From IMG/VR virus record IMGVR_UViG_3300017786_000149, positions 1-23,504 of that record: DNA of 23,504 nt; one strand, written 5' to 3'. The translations under genes were made by a program, and so were the position numbers. Positions 22,652 to 23,504 of the stretch are shown piece by piece. How positions within the stretch are numbered: position 1 is the first letter of the stretch; the number at the start of each line of letters is the position of its first letter. The notes under the pieces were generated by a model. That model did no database searches, was not told the origin of the DNA, and saw only the letters and a list, made by a program, of their open reading frames with translations. This DNA is from a virus.

Positions 22652-23407
22652 TTATCCTACCATGAAATCTGGTGGTAATTCGAACTCGTCTCTAATTCTC
22701 TCTCTTAACGCTTGAATTTCTTGAGTTGCATCATCATATAATTGTCTACCATTAAATGTCACGCCCCCAGGCATCACGATGCCTTCAAATTTAATTAAAT
22801 TTTGTCCCCACTGTTGTTTGATAAGTGCAGTGGTGTATTCTTTTAGCCACATATCATTATAGATTGACGTATACGTGTCTGGATCTAAAGCGCTATAAAC
22901 TTCTGCTACTACATATTCACCTACAATAATATCATCGTCATGAAAGTCTCCAAAAATATGCAGCCTATCCTGGTGTCTAGAAAAATTAACCTGAGGTGCT
23001 CCATTTAATTTCATATCTAGCATAGACAAATATTGTTGCATTTGATCATAATACGCCAAATCACCTGCAAAATTTTGCAAGTCTGCAATATCGTTCAACA
23101 TCATTTGATATTTTATATCAAAAAAATTAAATGAGGTATTAAAAGAACTTGCAATAGGAAACAATTTTGAAACATACAAAATGTCAGACGAAATCGGAAT
23201 ATATTCGTTAGCTTTATCGGCCGCAGTAACCTGATGTTTTAGATAAGTGCGTACAGTCGCATCAGTGTGATACTCTTGATAATACTGAATAGCTTCATCG
23301 ACGCGATCTTCAATTTGATCTTCATCAACATTAATTTCTAATACTGGATCACCGAGTCGTCTTTTACAATACTCAATCAGTGTATCTCTGGAATTAGGTG
23401 GTGCCAT
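22652..23407 (-). CDS. gp13: Neck protein gp13
   Basis: 251 residues (T4 309). gp13 binds the portal after packaging and starts the neck. Recognisable parts: SRDTLIEYCKRRLGDPVLEI followed by NVDEDQIEDRVDEAIQYYQE (6-45), YIPISSDILYVSKLFPI (69-85), FNFFDIKYQMMLNDIADLQN (93-112), DRLHIFGDF, and the helical block MWLKEYTTALIKQQWGQNLI followed by KFEGIVMPGGVTFNG. It is the first complete gene from the right edge. GGAGA lies before the ATG, and a TATAAATA late promoter lies 31 bases upstream of the start, so it heads the neck/packaging transcription unit. Confidence 0.95.
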   Translation of the reverse strand: MAPPNSRDTLIEYCKRRLGDPVLEINVDEDQIEDRVDEAIQYYQEYHTDATVRTYLKHQVTAADKANEYIPISSDILYVSKLFPIASSFNTSFNFFDIKYQMMLNDIADLQNFAGDLAYYDQMQQYLSMLDMKLNGAPQVNFSRHQDRLHIFGDFHDDDIIVGEYVVAEVYSALDPDTYTSIYNDMWLKEYTTALIKQQWGQNLIKFEGIVMPGGVTFNGRQLYDDATQEIQALRERIRDEFELPPDFMVG

Positions 23408-23437
23408 AAAATAGTCTCCGATAAAAAATCTTTTGAC

Positions 23438-23445
23438 TATTTATA
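23438..23445 (-). promoter_or_regulatory. T4-type late promoter for gp13
   Basis: An exact TATAAATA on the minus strand. The predicted start is near 23432, leaving a leader of about 25 bases that includes the GGAGA ribosome site of gp13. It would start the gp13-gp14-lectin-gp15-fibre-gp16-gp17 unit. Confidence 0.82.
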
Positions 23446-23461
23446 TGTTTTTTGAATTAAA

Positions 23462-23503
23462 CTAGCCACTAAATTCTGCGGTTGGTGGGGTAAAGTTACC
23501 TGT
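23462..23503 (-). CDS. C-terminal end of an upstream gene (fragment)
   Basis: One minus-strand frame reads TGNFTPPTAEFSG and then TAG at 23464-23462. This Thr/Pro/Phe-rich end would suit a virion structural protein, and its stop lies just upstream of the gp13 promoter as expected. Only 13 codons are visible and a second frame is also open here (to about 23439), so the assignment is weak. Confidence 0.3.
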   Translation of the reverse strand, partial: TGNFTPPTAEFSG

Positions 23504-23504
23504 G

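Noticed and set aside
1-23504. tRNA genes, CRISPR arrays, insertion sequences, integrase or attachment sites
   Set aside because: No cloverleaf, regular spacer array, transposase or integrase was seen; the window is almost fully occupied by phage genes.

Overview
The window is a piece of the genome of a large tailed phage of the T4 superfamily with a contractile tail. Every gene I can support lies on the minus strand, so transcription runs from the right end to the left. The structural gene order matches the T4 core (13-14-15-16-17-18-19-20-67-68-21-22-23). The proteins look like the marine 'exo/cyano' T4 branch (cyanophage- or SAR11-phage-like) rather than enterobacterial T4: short gp23 and gp18, many glycine-rich and C1q-like fibre proteins, and a gp19-like paralogue behind the capsid operon. 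No photosynthesis gene, tRNA or other host-specific marker is present, so the host is undetermined. The DNA is AT-rich and tightly packed, and many neighbouring genes overlap as ATGA or TAATG.

Right to left (direction of transcription): 23503-19041 holds the neck and DNA-packaging genes: gp13, gp14, a lectin-domain protein that carries a gp14-like C-terminal tail, the sheath stabiliser gp15, a fibritin-like fibre protein, and terminase gp16 and gp17. 17450-15069 holds tail sheath gp18 and tail tube gp19, ending in a hairpin terminator. 15010-9757 holds portal gp20, prohead core gp67, a small gp68-position protein, prohead protease gp21, scaffold gp22 and major capsid gp23, ending in a second terminator. 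9677-3917 is a cassette of ten genes, from a gp19-family paralogue to small fibre/adhesin-type proteins (two polyglycine proteins, one C1q-like). 3860-1 holds the recombination and regulation genes: uvsY, uvsW, two conserved unknowns (one possibly Lsm-like), the late sigma factor gp55, and the start of a small membrane protein.

The regulation is readable. The window encodes gp55 and has five exact copies of the T4 late -10 element TATAAATA, all on the minus strand, each just upstream of a gene start: gp13, gp18, the gp68-position gene, the gp19 paralogue, and a small cassette gene. uvsY and gp55 instead have sigma70-type promoters with TATAAT and 17-base spacers, as expected for genes used before late transcription.

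The most unusual points are: (1) gp14 appears split by a reading-frame change, its C-terminal part carrying an inserted LamG/ConA-like lectin domain; (2) a sharply bounded patch of about 180 bases at 54% G+C inside gp17, starting at the Walker A motif; (3) a late promoter placed so that the gp19 paralogue would be translated from a leaderless message; (4) a strong excess of Asp-Ser dipeptides in unrelated virion proteins; (5) the modular adhesin cassette with shared end modules.
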